This document shows, one piece after another, positions 42,566-53,324 of a DNA stretch of 64,000 nt (within the stretch, counting starts at the first letter, position 1; each line of letters starts with the position of its first letter). Made by a program: the position numbers and the translations under genes. The notes beneath the pieces were generated by a model. That model did no database searches, was not told where the DNA came from, and saw only the letters and a list, made by a program, of their open reading frames with translations. The stretch covers positions 186,001-250,000 of the forward strand of contig LLCB01000032.1 in the NCBI GenBank assembly GCA_001414345.1. Direction: 5' to 3'. This stretch comes from Hymenoscyphus infarciens (Eukaryota > Ascomycota > Leotiomycetes > Helotiales > Helotiaceae).

Positions 42566-43096
42566 GTACCTGCAGCGCCTTTTCAGTGGATTTGAGGGTT
42601 CTCAGGAGCACGGGGGAATCAAGAAACGCAGGACCAGGAAAGAAACATTTCCGAAAAGTACCAATTATAACCTGTCAAGGGGCGGAGGGGATTGTCGTGG
42701 TGGCCATTATGTACTTCATTCCTGGTGCCACTGTTAAAGGGGTGGATGATGCGATGTATTATAGAACACCATGATAAGGCTCCTGAAACAATGGTATGAG
42801 AGTACTCTCACGGATGCTCCAGTATTCTATAATTCCTCGTTGGTGTCAACGCCTGTGATGTCTGTATTGCAAATCAAAAATTGTGTTTTCTCTTCGCTTC
42901 GTAGGATATATAACAAATTGATCAGAAGTCGAATAATAAAATAAAGCCAGCTACCTTAGAACCATAACCAGATCAAATACTAGTAGAAGTGTGTTGGAGA
43001 ACTACTGGGTAGCAACTCGTTGTTCTTCTGATTGGAGAGGCAACCGGAAGGTGAGCTTGAGCTATGACTATTTTACGATAATCTAACATTTAACAG
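42566..43096. other. Intergenic between BTB copies
   Basis: 531 bp. It ends with a sequence equivalent to the intron of copy 1 (donor-like GTGAGC at 43051, CTAAC, AACAG at 43096). No open first exon with an ATG could be found upstream of that donor; the frame meets a TAG. Confidence 0.55.
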
Positions 43097-43757
43097 CGCG
43101 ATCGGTACAGACATTATTGATATCAGCGTCGGGCTAGCTAACACACTCTTTAGAGTACACAAGAACATCAAAAGCACTCAAATTCTACACCAGTGCTGTG
43201 GAAGAACAGCTATCTTTGGTTTTTTTGTCAATTGGCTCTATACCGGTGAATTATCCTCGGTAGTTATAGAAAAAGGCAAGACAAATGAACTTTCAGATAT
43301 GGAGCAACTGAAACTGTACGGCTTTGGGTTGGCATTCGACCTCGCGGATTTCACTATGGCGAAGTACATGGGTGCTCATCGTGGATCTTACGTATCTTTG
43401 GAAAGCATCGAATACGCCTACACCAACTTTCCGCCGGGCCCATTTCGTAGGCTCATGGTACATTTTTTAGCCAAAAACCTCACCGTTAATAGTCCATACG
43501 ACCGCCGATTTCCCCAGTTTACCGGTCAGTTCGACGAGATCAGGTCCGAGGCTGAAGTTGAGTACGCTGCAGATGCTAGCCGATTGCTGGGACAGCTTGA
43601 GAGCCTGCGGGGAGAGATCGTTACCTTTATGAGGGATCACGCAAGAGGCAACTACAAGGACGTTCGCAATATGAATAAGAACCCGCTAAATCTGGATCCA
43701 TGTTTATTCCCTCTGCACGCCGAGGGTCCCAAGCAGTGCAAGTCAAAGAAAAAGTAA
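43097..43757 (+). pseudogene. BTB-domain copy 2, missing its first exon (pseudogene or alternative exon)
   Basis: From an acceptor-like AACAG at 43096 the frame is open to the stop at 43757 and is clearly paralogous to exon 2 of copy 1: IGTDIIDISVGLANTLFRVH, FFVNWLYTGEL, LKLYGFGLAFDLADF and YAYTNFPPGPFRRLM align block by block. It lacks the lysine-rich first exon; the only in-frame ATG is internal (43299), which would lose the core BTB strand. The reading frame itself carries no stop over about 220 codons, so the loss is recent, or the exon is used by splicing from copy 1 exon 1 (same phase). The C-terminus (KNPLNLDPCLFPLHAE, KKK) is not in copy 1. Confidence 0.55.
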
Positions 43758-44183
43758 CCTGGAATCACCTACGTACCCAGCGAGAAGCCCAAGAAATAAC
43801 GGGAGGAAGACTCAAGTTCAAAAAGCCTGAAATGACACACTGTCTGGGCAGGAGGAACTATCATGGTTGGCCATCAGGTGCTCTATTCTGGCTTTCGCCG
43901 TTGGGGTGGAATGATGAAACCGCAGACAATTGAAGACGGATGTAGCAGTTAAAGGAGTAGCAACCAATCGAAGCCTCTTCGGCAAATCCAAAAATCTTGC
44001 ATCTTTCCGAAATTGTGTGACTGGTTGTTTATTGACATACCTAGGTAGGCTTGAAGACTAATTTCAGGTACTCTCAAGTCGCTCCTTCCCAGGACACTTT
44101 TTCGGAATCACAAAGAGCTTCTCTTCGCCTTTCCGCCCAATGCGCAAAACGACATTTTCTGGAACAATATACGAATACATTAA
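43758..44183. other. Intergenic upstream of BTB copy 3
   Basis: 426 bp. Contains TACCTAGGTA at 44038-44047, the same palindromic core found before BTB copy 1. No gene. Confidence 0.55.
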
Positions 44184-44962
44184 ATGACCAAAATGGGAAA
44201 GAAGAGCATCGAGAAGCCACATGGCTTCGTCGCGTAAGTCATCCCAATCCTTCCTCACACACCTCCTAACACCCCCCAAGCACATTCGGCCTCCAAATGG
44301 TCGACCTCTTCATCGGCCCAACCAAACAACAATTCCGCGTCCACAAAACCCTCCTCTGTAGCCGAGTAGAATACTTCCATAAAATGTTCTCAAACGGATT
44401 CCTCGAAGCGGAAGAAAACTCCGGCTCCCTCCCCGACGAAGATCCCATCGTCTTCGCCCTCTTCCTCGAATACCTCTACGGTGGAGGCAGACTCAGTCCC
44501 GTCGACGTAGGATTGAGCACACAGACCTCTGGCCCTGTTGTTGATCGTATCAAACTCTATGGATTCGCGGAGAGGATTTGTCTTGTCGAACTCGCGGATT
44601 ATGTGATGACGAATTTGATTTCGAATCTCAAGTACTATGAGAGGACGCCGAGTCGGGAAGGCATGATATTGGCGTACAAGGAGACGAGGGTGGGCAGTCC
44701 GTTGAGGAAGTATATGAGTTCGGCGCTGTATTATGTTATGAAGTATGAGACAGAGGATAGTCCTTGGTCGACGGATGCACTTTGCGAGACGTTGAAGGGG
44801 GTGGATGACTTGCTTTTTGATTTGATTGTGGTCACGAGGAAGCATGAAGCTAGTATGCCGGCTGCGACGAAGAAGTCTGTGGACCCGAGGATTGGATTGA
44901 AGTGCCGATTTCACTCGCACCCGGAAAATGCAGAGTGTTCGTTGAAAGGGGATATATTATGA
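44184..44962 (+). CDS. BTB/POZ-domain protein, copy 3 of the tandem cluster
   Basis: Exons 44184-44233 and 44281-44962 (donor GTAAGT, branch CTAAC, acceptor CAAG, phase 2) give 243 aa starting MTKMGKKSIEKPHGFVATFG. A stop codon immediately precedes the ATG in frame, so the start is fixed. The BTB domain is complete: VDLFIGPTKQQFRVHKTLL, CSRVEYFHKMFSNGFLEAEE, LPDEDPIVFALFLEYLYGG, then IKLYGFAERICLVELADYV. This is the canonical fungal BTB layout, and fuller than copies 1 and 2. The exon arrangement (short basic first exon, phase-2 intron, BTB exon) equals copy 1, which supports common descent by duplication. The C-terminal half is helical and of unknown role. Confidence 0.82.
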
Positions 44963-45182
44963 AAGTATTGGGCTAGGAGAATTGGGCAAGGGAAGGGAGA
45001 GGAAAAATTTATAGACTTGAGAGAATCGACAAACGCACAAAGAGAGCTGGGTACAATGTGCATTACTTGAATCGAATTAAAATAGTCTGGTTCTGCGGAA
45101 TTAGCAAAGGGGTTGCAGGATGGAGCTATATTGAAATACACTCATCCTTTTTGATAAAAGTATCAGTGGAATCATATTTCAA

Positions 45183-46472
45183 TCAAGCTGCCTTCCAACG
45201 TTTTCCGCCGCCTTTTTGCCAAAGCCAAACAGCTTCCACAGCATAGACCTTACTACCCTGATGCCCCCCGGAAGCATTTGCAGCTTCTTCCAGTGTGTCG
45301 AGAATTTTGCCCTCTTCTACACACCTCCATAGTCCCATGTTGATCTCGCTATCCTCAGCTCCCCACTCGCCTCTGCCCAACCTATACAATAATCTCCCCA
45401 AAGTTTGAAAAGCAATACATCTTTGAGCAGGATATGCTGATCTTGCGAGTCTAGCCATCTCTGGAACAGTGTACCCTGCAGCCTCCGGTGCTTCTCCGTG
45501 ATGATGCAGACCTTTGGTGCTGGGCATAGCTCTCGAAATTCTCGGTGGCAACAGACCACCTCGGAAATCGAAACGGAGAGCCGATGCTGGGAGAGATTCA
45601 TGAGCCGGATAATATGGAGATTCTTGGTCTGCTATAGAGCCATGCGTGGGTATAGGTGCCATCCAAGCTAGTTTAGATGGGTCATTGGGCAAATTTGGGA
45701 AGTATTTATTATGCAAGTTTTCGAGGAACGAAGGATCGGATGGATCGAGGTCCTGAACAGCTGGTGGATTTGGGAAATGTATAGCGGGGTCGGAACTCGT
45801 AAATTGTGCCAAAGAACCAGTCGCGGGTTCTGCGGGTTTCTCGTCCTCCTCGAATCTCACAGATTTCTCGGCCGCGACAAGGTTTCCTGCTGGTTTCGGC
45901 GCTGTGACAAGTTTTACAGGTTCCTCCATCGCCGGTTTGGCTTTCCTCACGTCCTCTTCGCGCCAAGAAGGAGGCTCTATGCCAGTATCCCCACGACCCT
46001 CATCCAGATTCGCCTTTCTCAGGAATCGTTCGATCAAAGATGGATTCAAGCCAGCAAGAAGCTCTTGTCTTTCCTCCTCAATTTCTTCTGTCGACATCGC
46101 ATCCAACTTCTTCTTATTCTCCTCGTCGATCCGTCGTCGCTCCTCGGCATCAAAACCATCATTCCGAGGGTCGCGAGGCGCTGGTCGCAGGGGGACTTGT
46201 GCTGTCTGCGTTTCGACCTTTGGATCCGCAGGCGCTGCAACTGCTCCTCTCTGCTGCTTGAATGCAGATATCTTCGTCCTCTTCTTGTGTTCAGGGAAGC
46301 CAGTCGGGGTGCTCTTCATTCTCGGCGCGGAAGGAGGGGCAACTTCGCGTTCTTGGATATCGCCGATGAAGGGGAGGGTCGGGAAGCCATTTGAGGGTAA
46401 TATAGAAGGCGAAGCGCGCTCGTCTTCATCGTCCGAGAGGTCGACCATAAATCGTTGTCCGCGTAAATCCAT
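45183..46472 (-). CDS. RBA50: Rba50/RPAP1, RNA polymerase II assembly factor
   Basis: Protein needed for assembly and nuclear import of RNA polymerase II. Single 429-aa frame starting MDLRGQRFMVDLSDDEDERA. The RPAP1 N-terminal domain is visible as RIDEENKKKLDAMSTEEIEE then RQELLAGLNPSLIERFLRKA. The RPAP1 C-terminal domain is visible as ALRFDFRGGLLPPRISRAMP, then HHHGEAPEAAGYTVPEMARL and RSAYPAQRCIAFQTLGRLLY. The segment FLENLHNKYFPNLPNDPSKL then AWMAPIP links the two. The length is typical of the fungal, shorter form of the family. No intron is needed. The stop lies 220 bp from BTB copy 3, convergent. Confidence 0.93.
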   Translation of the reverse strand: MDLRGQRFMVDLSDDEDERASPSILPSNGFPTLPFIGDIQEREVAPPSAPRMKSTPTGFPEHKKRTKISAFKQQRGAVAAPADPKVETQTAQVPLRPAPRDPRNDGFDAEERRRIDEENKKKLDAMSTEEIEEERQELLAGLNPSLIERFLRKANLDEGRGDTGIEPPSWREEDVRKAKPAMEEPVKLVTAPKPAGNLVAAEKSVRFEEDEKPAEPATGSLAQFTSSDPAIHFPNPPAVQDLDPSDPSFLENLHNKYFPNLPNDPSKLAWMAPIPTHGSIADQESPYYPAHESLPASALRFDFRGGLLPPRISRAMPSTKGLHHHGEAPEAAGYTVPEMARLARSAYPAQRCIAFQTLGRLLYRLGRGEWGAEDSEINMGLWRCVEEGKILDTLEEAANASGGHQGSKVYAVEAVWLWQKGGGKRWKAA

Positions 46473-48037
46473 CTTGTTGTTGGGGTTGTTTGGTTGCTTC
46501 GAGGGAGGAAGAGCTCTAAAATTTAATCAGATGCTTATCTAATCTCCAGCCCCGCTATTTTGCGCTCGCTAAACCCCTTTTCACTTCTTTTCAACTTCAC
46601 TTCACTTCCAATACTTGACTGTAGAAGTACTCAAGTTCCACCGGAAATATAGAAAGCATGAATAAGCATGCAACTACGACAACTTTCTCGCAGAAAATTC
46701 TCAATTTTTTGAACTGCTCATCCTATGTAACGAGTGCCGAAAGATTTCTAGGCAGACTGTGAATATTTTGTTAGAAACATGAAAAGCTAGCTACTCGATA
46801 TCGTAGACCACAACGCAAGGTAGCTTGCGAATACCGTGAGGCGCGTGTCTATGAGAAGAAAATAGAAGCTTCTTTGCACTAATTACTTGCTTGGGGTGCA
46901 AGATGCGATATTTACTTCCATGATCAAGGGGTCTTAATTATCATTTCGCATTTCAACATTGCCAGATGTGTTTTCCTTCTATCGTCCGTCTTTCTTAAGT
47001 ATTCATCCTACTGCAATTGCGAACCGTGCTAGAATGGTTGTTCTCCGCCTGCTCACTCACATCAAACATCACAACTTCCAAGGCCAAAAGCGAACTTCAA
47101 GTACTGTTTTCTCAGCAAGTACTTTTCATCATTCCCACTGAGGCGCTCCTATGCTTCCACAGCAACAAACAAGCAAAAGTGCGCACTCCGTCTTGTACAC
47201 GTCTTGAAGGCCGGATCCGTGAGCTGGAGGTTGTGGCGGTGCGAATCCTCGGGTAATTCAGTCCAATGGAAAAGTACCAAAACAACCCAGACCCACCCAC
47301 CACCACCTCGCCCCCACAAGTTATCATAACCACACTTAGCAAGTACCATTGCATCAATTAGCAGGTTTCTTGCCCGGTAGTGCGATGGTGGCATCGACAA
47401 CTGGGGTCAACTCTGGGAGTGCTCGCAAACCTGGATCTAGGTCTACTCGGGGAGTAGTGTCAGCTCTGGGAGCCCGGATCGATTGATACGCCATGGACCC
47501 GTTGGAATTACCAAAAAATAGTAAAACTCAGTTCGTCTGGTTTTCTAACCTTGGTGGACTCATTGTCCCAGGAAATTTTTGCTAGTTTTACCTTTGCTAT
47601 TTTGGCGTTGGGAAATTCCATGTTGTTGTTTTCTTGGCGCGTTTGGGCAACGCGCTGTGAACTTCGTTTTCCTTTCATTTTTTCCTGACCCAACTGGCTA
47701 TTGGGAACAAGTCCTTTTAGTTTCTTCCCAAAGGCAAAATCTCTCATGCAACGTGAATTGCGAGATGTAGTAAATTGAAATAATTGGAAACCCCTCGCTT
47801 AGAAAGTTTTCAAGTGATATGAGCGGCTACCTATTAGCTCAAGTGCTCGTTATTGCTGCTGGAGGAACAGCCTCGCGCCTTTCTTGTTTTGTGAACCACA
47901 ACGAACTTTAAACTCTTTCCCGACCTCAAAATCTTAACCACAACACAACGTCTGGACACCGTCGGAAAGCTTCGAGTCAATTTAACACAATCCCAAAATC
48001 GTCGCTGTCTAATCCAATCGAGCGCGACCTTTTTTCT
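46473..48037. other. Divergent intergenic region, no gene supported
   Basis: 1.6 kb between RBA50 (-) and the coiled-coil protein gene (+). Small frames on both strands (for example 47508-47747 minus) show no family. The last 150 bp are C/A-rich, leader-like. Confidence 0.55.
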
Positions 48038-48958
48038 ATGCTCATCGCAGCCTTGAGACAAGACCATCGAGGTGCTCCCTCCCGTATCCCAAAGCAGGAA
48101 GCCCACCATGAATGTTCGTCCCTCCATGGTTCTTGCCACATTTGCGCAGAGAGTCTAACAATATTGCCACAGAACCAACACAATTACCCAATGGTCTACA
48201 ACCCGCCAACCGCCCAATACTTCAACCCTCAGATGCCTCAAGGCGTTCAACAACAACAATACATGTACCAGCAACCAACGTACCAATACACTCCGGGACG
48301 ATATGTGAACAACTTGGGAGCCCCCACGCACGTCAATCCCAACAATGCGCCATACCAAGGACAACCTACCCAACCGTCCGGCCCTCAAATGGCGTATCAA
48401 CAACCTCAAACAACACCTTTCGACACAATCTACTTGCAAGATATCTATGGCAAACTCGAAAGTTTGAAACGCGCTTTTGAGGGCGTACACAGTGTTCAAC
48501 AAGACGCTCTCGAAAAGGCGGCGACGGATAAGACAAGAATCACCAAGTTAGAAGGTGAGGTTGCGAAGTTGAAAGCGGAGCTTGACGTTGTGAAATTACG
48601 ACAAGTGCCTGATTCTGGGTCACTTCCGACAATCGCTCTCAAGAACCCACTTTCCAAGGAAGGGGAAACAGAGGTTGCGAAGGCGAGGAAAGCACTGAAC
48701 GGGCCGCCTAAAGTCACTGGGTATAAATTGTCCGGCTTACTCAAGAATCTTGGGGAGGAAATATCACAGGAAGAAATTACTGATCCTGGATCTCTTCCAG
48801 CAATTACTCTCGGTCGTGCACTTTCTGAGGAAGGGGAAATTGAGGATGACAAATCGGAGAAGGAATATTCGAGGCGAAGGACAAGACAAAGTACAAGGGC
48901 AAATAAGGTTGAGGTTGGAAACGCGCGCAAGAGGATCAAGCGCGAGAAGTCCGACTAA
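48038..48958 (+). CDS. Unrecognised coiled-coil protein with Q/Y-rich N-terminus and basic tail
   Basis: Open frame of 306 aa from the ATG at 48038; a start at 48191 (MVYNPPTAQYFNPQMPQ) is at least as likely, because residues 1-51 do not resemble the rest. The N-terminal region is low complexity, rich in Q, Y, P and N (QQQQYMYQQPTYQYTP). It is followed by a coiled coil (ESLKRAFEGVHSVQQDAL then KLEGEVAKLKAELDVVKL). A repeated unit is present twice: DSGSLPTIALKNPLSKEGE and DPGSLPAITLGRALSEEGE, about 55 residues apart. The C-terminus is basic (RRRTRQSTRANK, RKRIKREKSD), consistent with nuclear import. I do not recognise a family; function unknown. Confidence 0.65.
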   Translation: MLIAALRQDHRGAPSRIPKQEAHHECSSLHGSCHICAESLTILPQNQHNYPMVYNPPTAQYFNPQMPQGVQQQQYMYQQPTYQYTPGRYVNNLGAPTHVNPNNAPYQGQPTQPSGPQMAYQQPQTTPFDTIYLQDIYGKLESLKRAFEGVHSVQQDALEKAATDKTRITKLEGEVAKLKAELDVVKLRQVPDSGSLPTIALKNPLSKEGETEVAKARKALNGPPKVTGYKLSGLLKNLGEEISQEEITDPGSLPAITLGRALSEEGEIEDDKSEKEYSRRRTRQSTRANKVEVGNARKRIKREKSD

Positions 48959-50470
48959 ACCAAACCTTTCTTTCGCTGCTGATCGGCGTCGTTACGACTG
49001 AAGTTGAGCATTGCAATCTGCCAAGTATTAACATGGCATAGGGACTGGATGGCTACTGGTAATGGGAGGGGATGATTCTTGCGTTAAGAGCCATTCATGT
49101 CGCATTTTCATGTTTGGAAGACCGTACATTGTGTATAGCTATGGCTATGAGGTCCCGAGATGCTATCCAATACAGTTTTAGCAAGCCGCTCAGACCTAAA
49201 TTTGCCAAGTGTATGTAAAACCATGTCAAGTAAAGAGTCATAAGACATTTGTATTAAGACGTGGAAAGGTAACATCCAGCAAAAGGAGTTTTAACCTAAA
49301 AATCACTAAAAATTATATTAAAAACAGCGATTAACACCTCCTCCACCTTCTTAGGGAAATTCCCTCCCTTGCAAATTCAATGCTTTTCCACCAACAACCT
49401 AGAAACATGACCACCGGTTCTCTCGATATTTTCAAGACATTTTCCTTTACAACAGTCAAGGTGTACAGGTAAGTTATCATTTTAATCTGACAAGTATAAA
49501 ATCTGGGCTTTAGAAGAGAAGATAAAAGGCTTTTAATTTTTAATTTTAGTCAGTTATCTACTAAAAATTTTCACGACTTGCAACAAATCATGCGGGTCAA
49601 TCCAAAAGGAGTTATCACCCATTAGGTCGTATGGCCTACCAAGCCTATGGCTATCGAGCTATAAAAGATAAAAGCAAAAGAGCAATATTCTCCCCCAGCT
49701 GCTAGCTTGTTCTGAGAAGAAATGTACTGGAACAGCCACACGCTTCATCAGCAAGACGTTTCTGTATATATGATGTTCTTGGAAGTTGAATTGGTAGGCT
49801 CACTTTTGAAACAATTTGTTTGGTGTGTGAAGGTAGAGGAGGTGTGGGTTTTTCAGAAAGAGTGGCTTGATGAGAGGAGATCATGGGGTTTTTAAGTAAT
49901 AATATATGTAACGAATTGAATGAAAGAACCATATTGCAATCTAAGAAGATAGAGGCGATGAAGGATTAAGCGAGGTGATTCATTTGGTATTATTCTTTGC
50001 CGATTCTAAAGTATTCCTTGTAGTTAAACTTTCCAGATAAGTGGTTTGAAGCTAACTACTTGCCGCTTTCAGCGCCAAGCTACACATGGAGGGTACCCTT
50101 GAATCTCGTTTTCCACGAGTTTTAGTCCTAATTTGGAGTTTTGTTGCAAGTCATTGTAGCTTTTCGGCTGCTAGTGGCACTATTCGGGAATTTCGTTGCA
50201 TGTGGTTAAAATTATTCGATCAAATCCTCCACTTTTCTCACCCGACGCCTGTTATTCCAGTCACGTTTTTAACACTTTGTATATTTTTAGACAAGAGGAA
50301 ATGATCTTCCATCTTACTTTGACTTGGAACAAGACATGTATGAAAAAGATTCGATAGCATAGTTCCCGGGTTAGGTGTTCAGATTGCTCTTTTTAACTTC
50401 AAATGAGGTTACAAATCTTACTCTTTCCAAACCCTTTCTTATTGACTTCTGCTCTTCGATTCCATTTTAA
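48959..50470. other. Intergenic, no gene supported
   Basis: 1.5 kb of AT-leaning sequence after the coiled-coil gene. Short frames only; nothing recognisable. Confidence 0.5.
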
Positions 50471-51590
50471 GAAAATTTGGGGTAATTATGAACAACAAAT
50501 TGCGAAATCGCCTCCACCCGCTCTTTCACCCTAGTCTGCGACCCCTCATTAACCCCCTTTTTCCCTCTCATAAACAAAAAACCCATCTCCGGAAAGACAG
50601 GGGCAAAAAGCATAACTGCAAGTACCTGTCCAAAAGTCTACTGGTCGTCTACATAGACGTTAACGTATTTCCCGCCAGACTTCTTTGAATACCCCTCAAT
50701 CTCAGAGCCCCCCAAAATTGCGGGATGGTAAGGAGGAAAATGACAATGCACCAAGCGAATGTAAGATATGTCACGTGATTGTTTCGCTCGAGAATGGATG
50801 AGATTTTGGACTGCAATTTTCCGATGGAGGAGGACAAGATGCCGAGGACGATGAATAAGAGTAAACTGAAGAGAGTGAACCAGCAGCTCCGAACCCAGAC
50901 AAAATGTTTTGTACCCCTGCGCTCACAGTTTCCACACCCGTCAAACAAAGTACATTCAATTTCTCCCAGTCCTCATTCGTGACAAGTGTCACTCCCCCCT
51001 CTCCAGCCCCCTCTCTTATCTGACTCGGGTGCAAATTCCTCAATCATCTGTGAGATAAACGTATAAAAAAACAAAACCTAACAACCGGAAGACAGAAAGA
51101 AGGGGTACCCAGATCTGGTATTTTCGATGGTATGTATCTAAAACTACGAGAGTGTATAGTAATAGGAGCATACTCAGTAAGGCAATAGCCCAGGTAACCT
51201 GTGTCGTGAAACCACCAAGTCCATTGGCACTAACCCCGAAATCGCGACGTACGAGTACACAGGCGATTTGTATGCTCACAGCAAAAAGAACCCTGCTGGG
51301 TCGAAGAATACAGAACAGCCCTTTTTCAAAATTGGTTTAAACCTTGAGAGTTTCGGTGATAGCAATCGAAGTGTTGTGAGACTGAGTGCGAAAAATAGTC
51401 CGAGCATTGATTGCACGGAATACCCGACAGTATTCAGCATATTCTTTTTTCACTATGTCACCTCAAGTGTCGCTCCTACTGCAGAACAAACCATAACTTG
51501 GAACCCTAACCGTCCATGTAATGTATTGACGGATGCATTTTTCATCTGCAAGTCGGAAACATCAGACTTTTTGTCGTTGCAAGCAAATTT
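50471..51590 (-). pseudogene. Decayed multi-spanning membrane protein gene
   Basis: Reading the minus strand downward, consecutive pieces of one membrane protein appear in different frames. They include a hydrophobic segment (SMLGLFFALSLTTLRLL), SIQIACVLVRRDFGVSANGL, GGFTTQVTWAIALLSMLLLL, MIEEFAP / PSQIREGAGEGGVTLVT, GAAGSLFSLLLFIVLGIL, YLTFAWCIVIFLLTIPQFWG and FGQVLAVMLFAPVFPEMGFL. Breaks lie at short T runs near 51283 and 51115, a C run near 51067, a CT duplication near 50878, and an in-frame TAG near 50629 where Trp would be expected (DDQ-stop-TFGQ). The pieces resemble an uncharacterised family of fungal integral membrane proteins; I cannot name it. Multiple independent lesions point to a pseudogene; sequencing indels in homopolymers are an alternative for some of them. 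Confidence 0.55.
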
Positions 51591-53324
51591 GCAATGATCA
51601 TGCATTTGTACCCATACTGCCACTATTGCTTCGACATATGTGTACTTCGAGGAGGCAGCGTCATTATGTTTGAGCTACCAGCTGACTGCGGCACCAACAT
51701 CCTTCCTGTAGACTAGCTTTGCTGGGCTTTGCAGCCCCTTGGTTTCGTACACGAGTTAGAGTACTACTCAGAAGCAGAACAAAAGCTTTTCTCTAACAAG
51801 ATCAGAAAGTGTTCCGCCTCTAACATTAACAGCAACTTGGGGCAGTCCTCTCCAACAAGCACGGGCCCAAACGTTGGAGGTGGAAAGGGAATGCAAGTGA
51901 GATCTTAGTCATGTCGACCTACTACTAAGCTTACCGGGAAATAGCTTTTACCACACCTCAAATTGCTGGAGGTATGGGTATACTAGCAGGCTTAGCGTTG
52001 CAGCGATGTACTCCCACCAAAAACATTCTAACATCTAACACAGTATTTATGCTAGACACAAAAGAAGAAAAACTCGGCGACCACATGTATCCTAGAGAAT
52101 TCGCCAACCAAAGGTAAATATTTCGAAATAACCAACTCCAACCAGAACAGGCGAACAAAACATCAAGGATATTGGCCTGGCACCCAACAGGAGTACAAGG
52201 ATCCATCTCGAAAACAGCGAAGAAAGTGACGAGTAGTGTATGAACGATTCTGGAGTATCCAAATGTCAAATGATTGTTTAAACGAGGCCAGCTCAAAGAA
52301 CAACCAAAACTCTGCGGAACCCGCTGAAACAAGAGAGAGGACATGGGTACGCAGATTGATGATACGGACTCTAAACATGCTCTCTCGTCTAGTCAAGAAC
52401 AGCTTGTTCAATCACCTGGATGTTTGAGTGGTACAACGAGCAACGTTGCTGGCTTCGAAAAGACAACCCGTTACATCGCCACCGGTTCGAGTTCTGGTCG
52501 TCTTTTCAAAGAGCACTGATTCGATTCGACGCGCAAAATACTGCGTTGAATTTCGCCAAACTGACGGTATAAAAAAGACGACACGAGTGCGATGCTCAAG
52601 ATGATGATTTTTGCTCCAAGCCACGACCCCCCAGAAGAATCAGGACAACAATTCCATCTATCGAGGTTTGGTGTCACCAGCAATTCGGCGTGATCCAAGC
52701 AACCAGCAACCACCTGATCATCGTTCTAGCATTTTAGCATAGATAAGGAACACGCCAGTGGTGCTGACGGAACTGCCGTTGTCAGCGCATGCGGTAGTTC
52801 ATCCTTTAGGGATAACATGCATCATAGAATTTCATCAGCTACGATAAACAACAATAATAACAGCCATACAGAGAGTTTTAAGAAGCTGGAGAGGATGACT
52901 CAGCCGCCGGTTCTTTGCACTTTACACCGAGGGTCGACCGAAACATCAAATTCTGCAATACGCCACCCAACACAACACTATCAACAGCATTAAAAATCCA
53001 GGAATGGCCCATATATTCTCCTCAAAAGTGAAAAGCTCGGTTGATTCCGATGCCTTGAATAACCGTATTCCGCATTTTCCCCACCCCACACCAAGGGGGT
53101 TTTCGTGGCCTGGAGCCAATTTTTTTCTACTACCCTACCCGCTTCTCCTGTGTAACTAATCCTACTAGGACCCACCTATCTCTCCACCCGTCATAGCTTT
53201 TTAGAAAGATTTTCTCTGCTCTGAGTCTTACTTTTTTTTACTATATAATCATCGCGAGAGTTCCTCTTCTTTTAAAGGTTTATGTTCTTGCTATATTCTT
53301 ATTAACGACTTTACAATTTCCATC
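51591..53324. other. Intergenic, with a possible second membrane-protein relic
   Basis: Minus-strand frames at 52471-52713, 52163-52411 and 51958-52344 contain hydrophobic stretches (GAKIIILSIALVSSFLYRQF; TLLVTFFAVFEMDP) but do not join by clean splice sites. They may be another decayed gene. The last 150 bp before 53325 are the CT-rich leader of the permease gene, with TATATAATCATC at about 53243. Confidence 0.4.

Noticed and set aside
45711..46394. 227-aa and 212-aa plus-strand frames opposite RBA50
   Set aside because: Shadows of the RPAP1 coding region, rich in Arg, Ser and Phe without domain features.
52478..52502. GGTTCGAGTTC, resembling a tRNA T-loop
   Set aside because: No matching acceptor stem, D-arm or anticodon arm could be built around it. 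The same applies to GGTTCGAGTTC near 30802.
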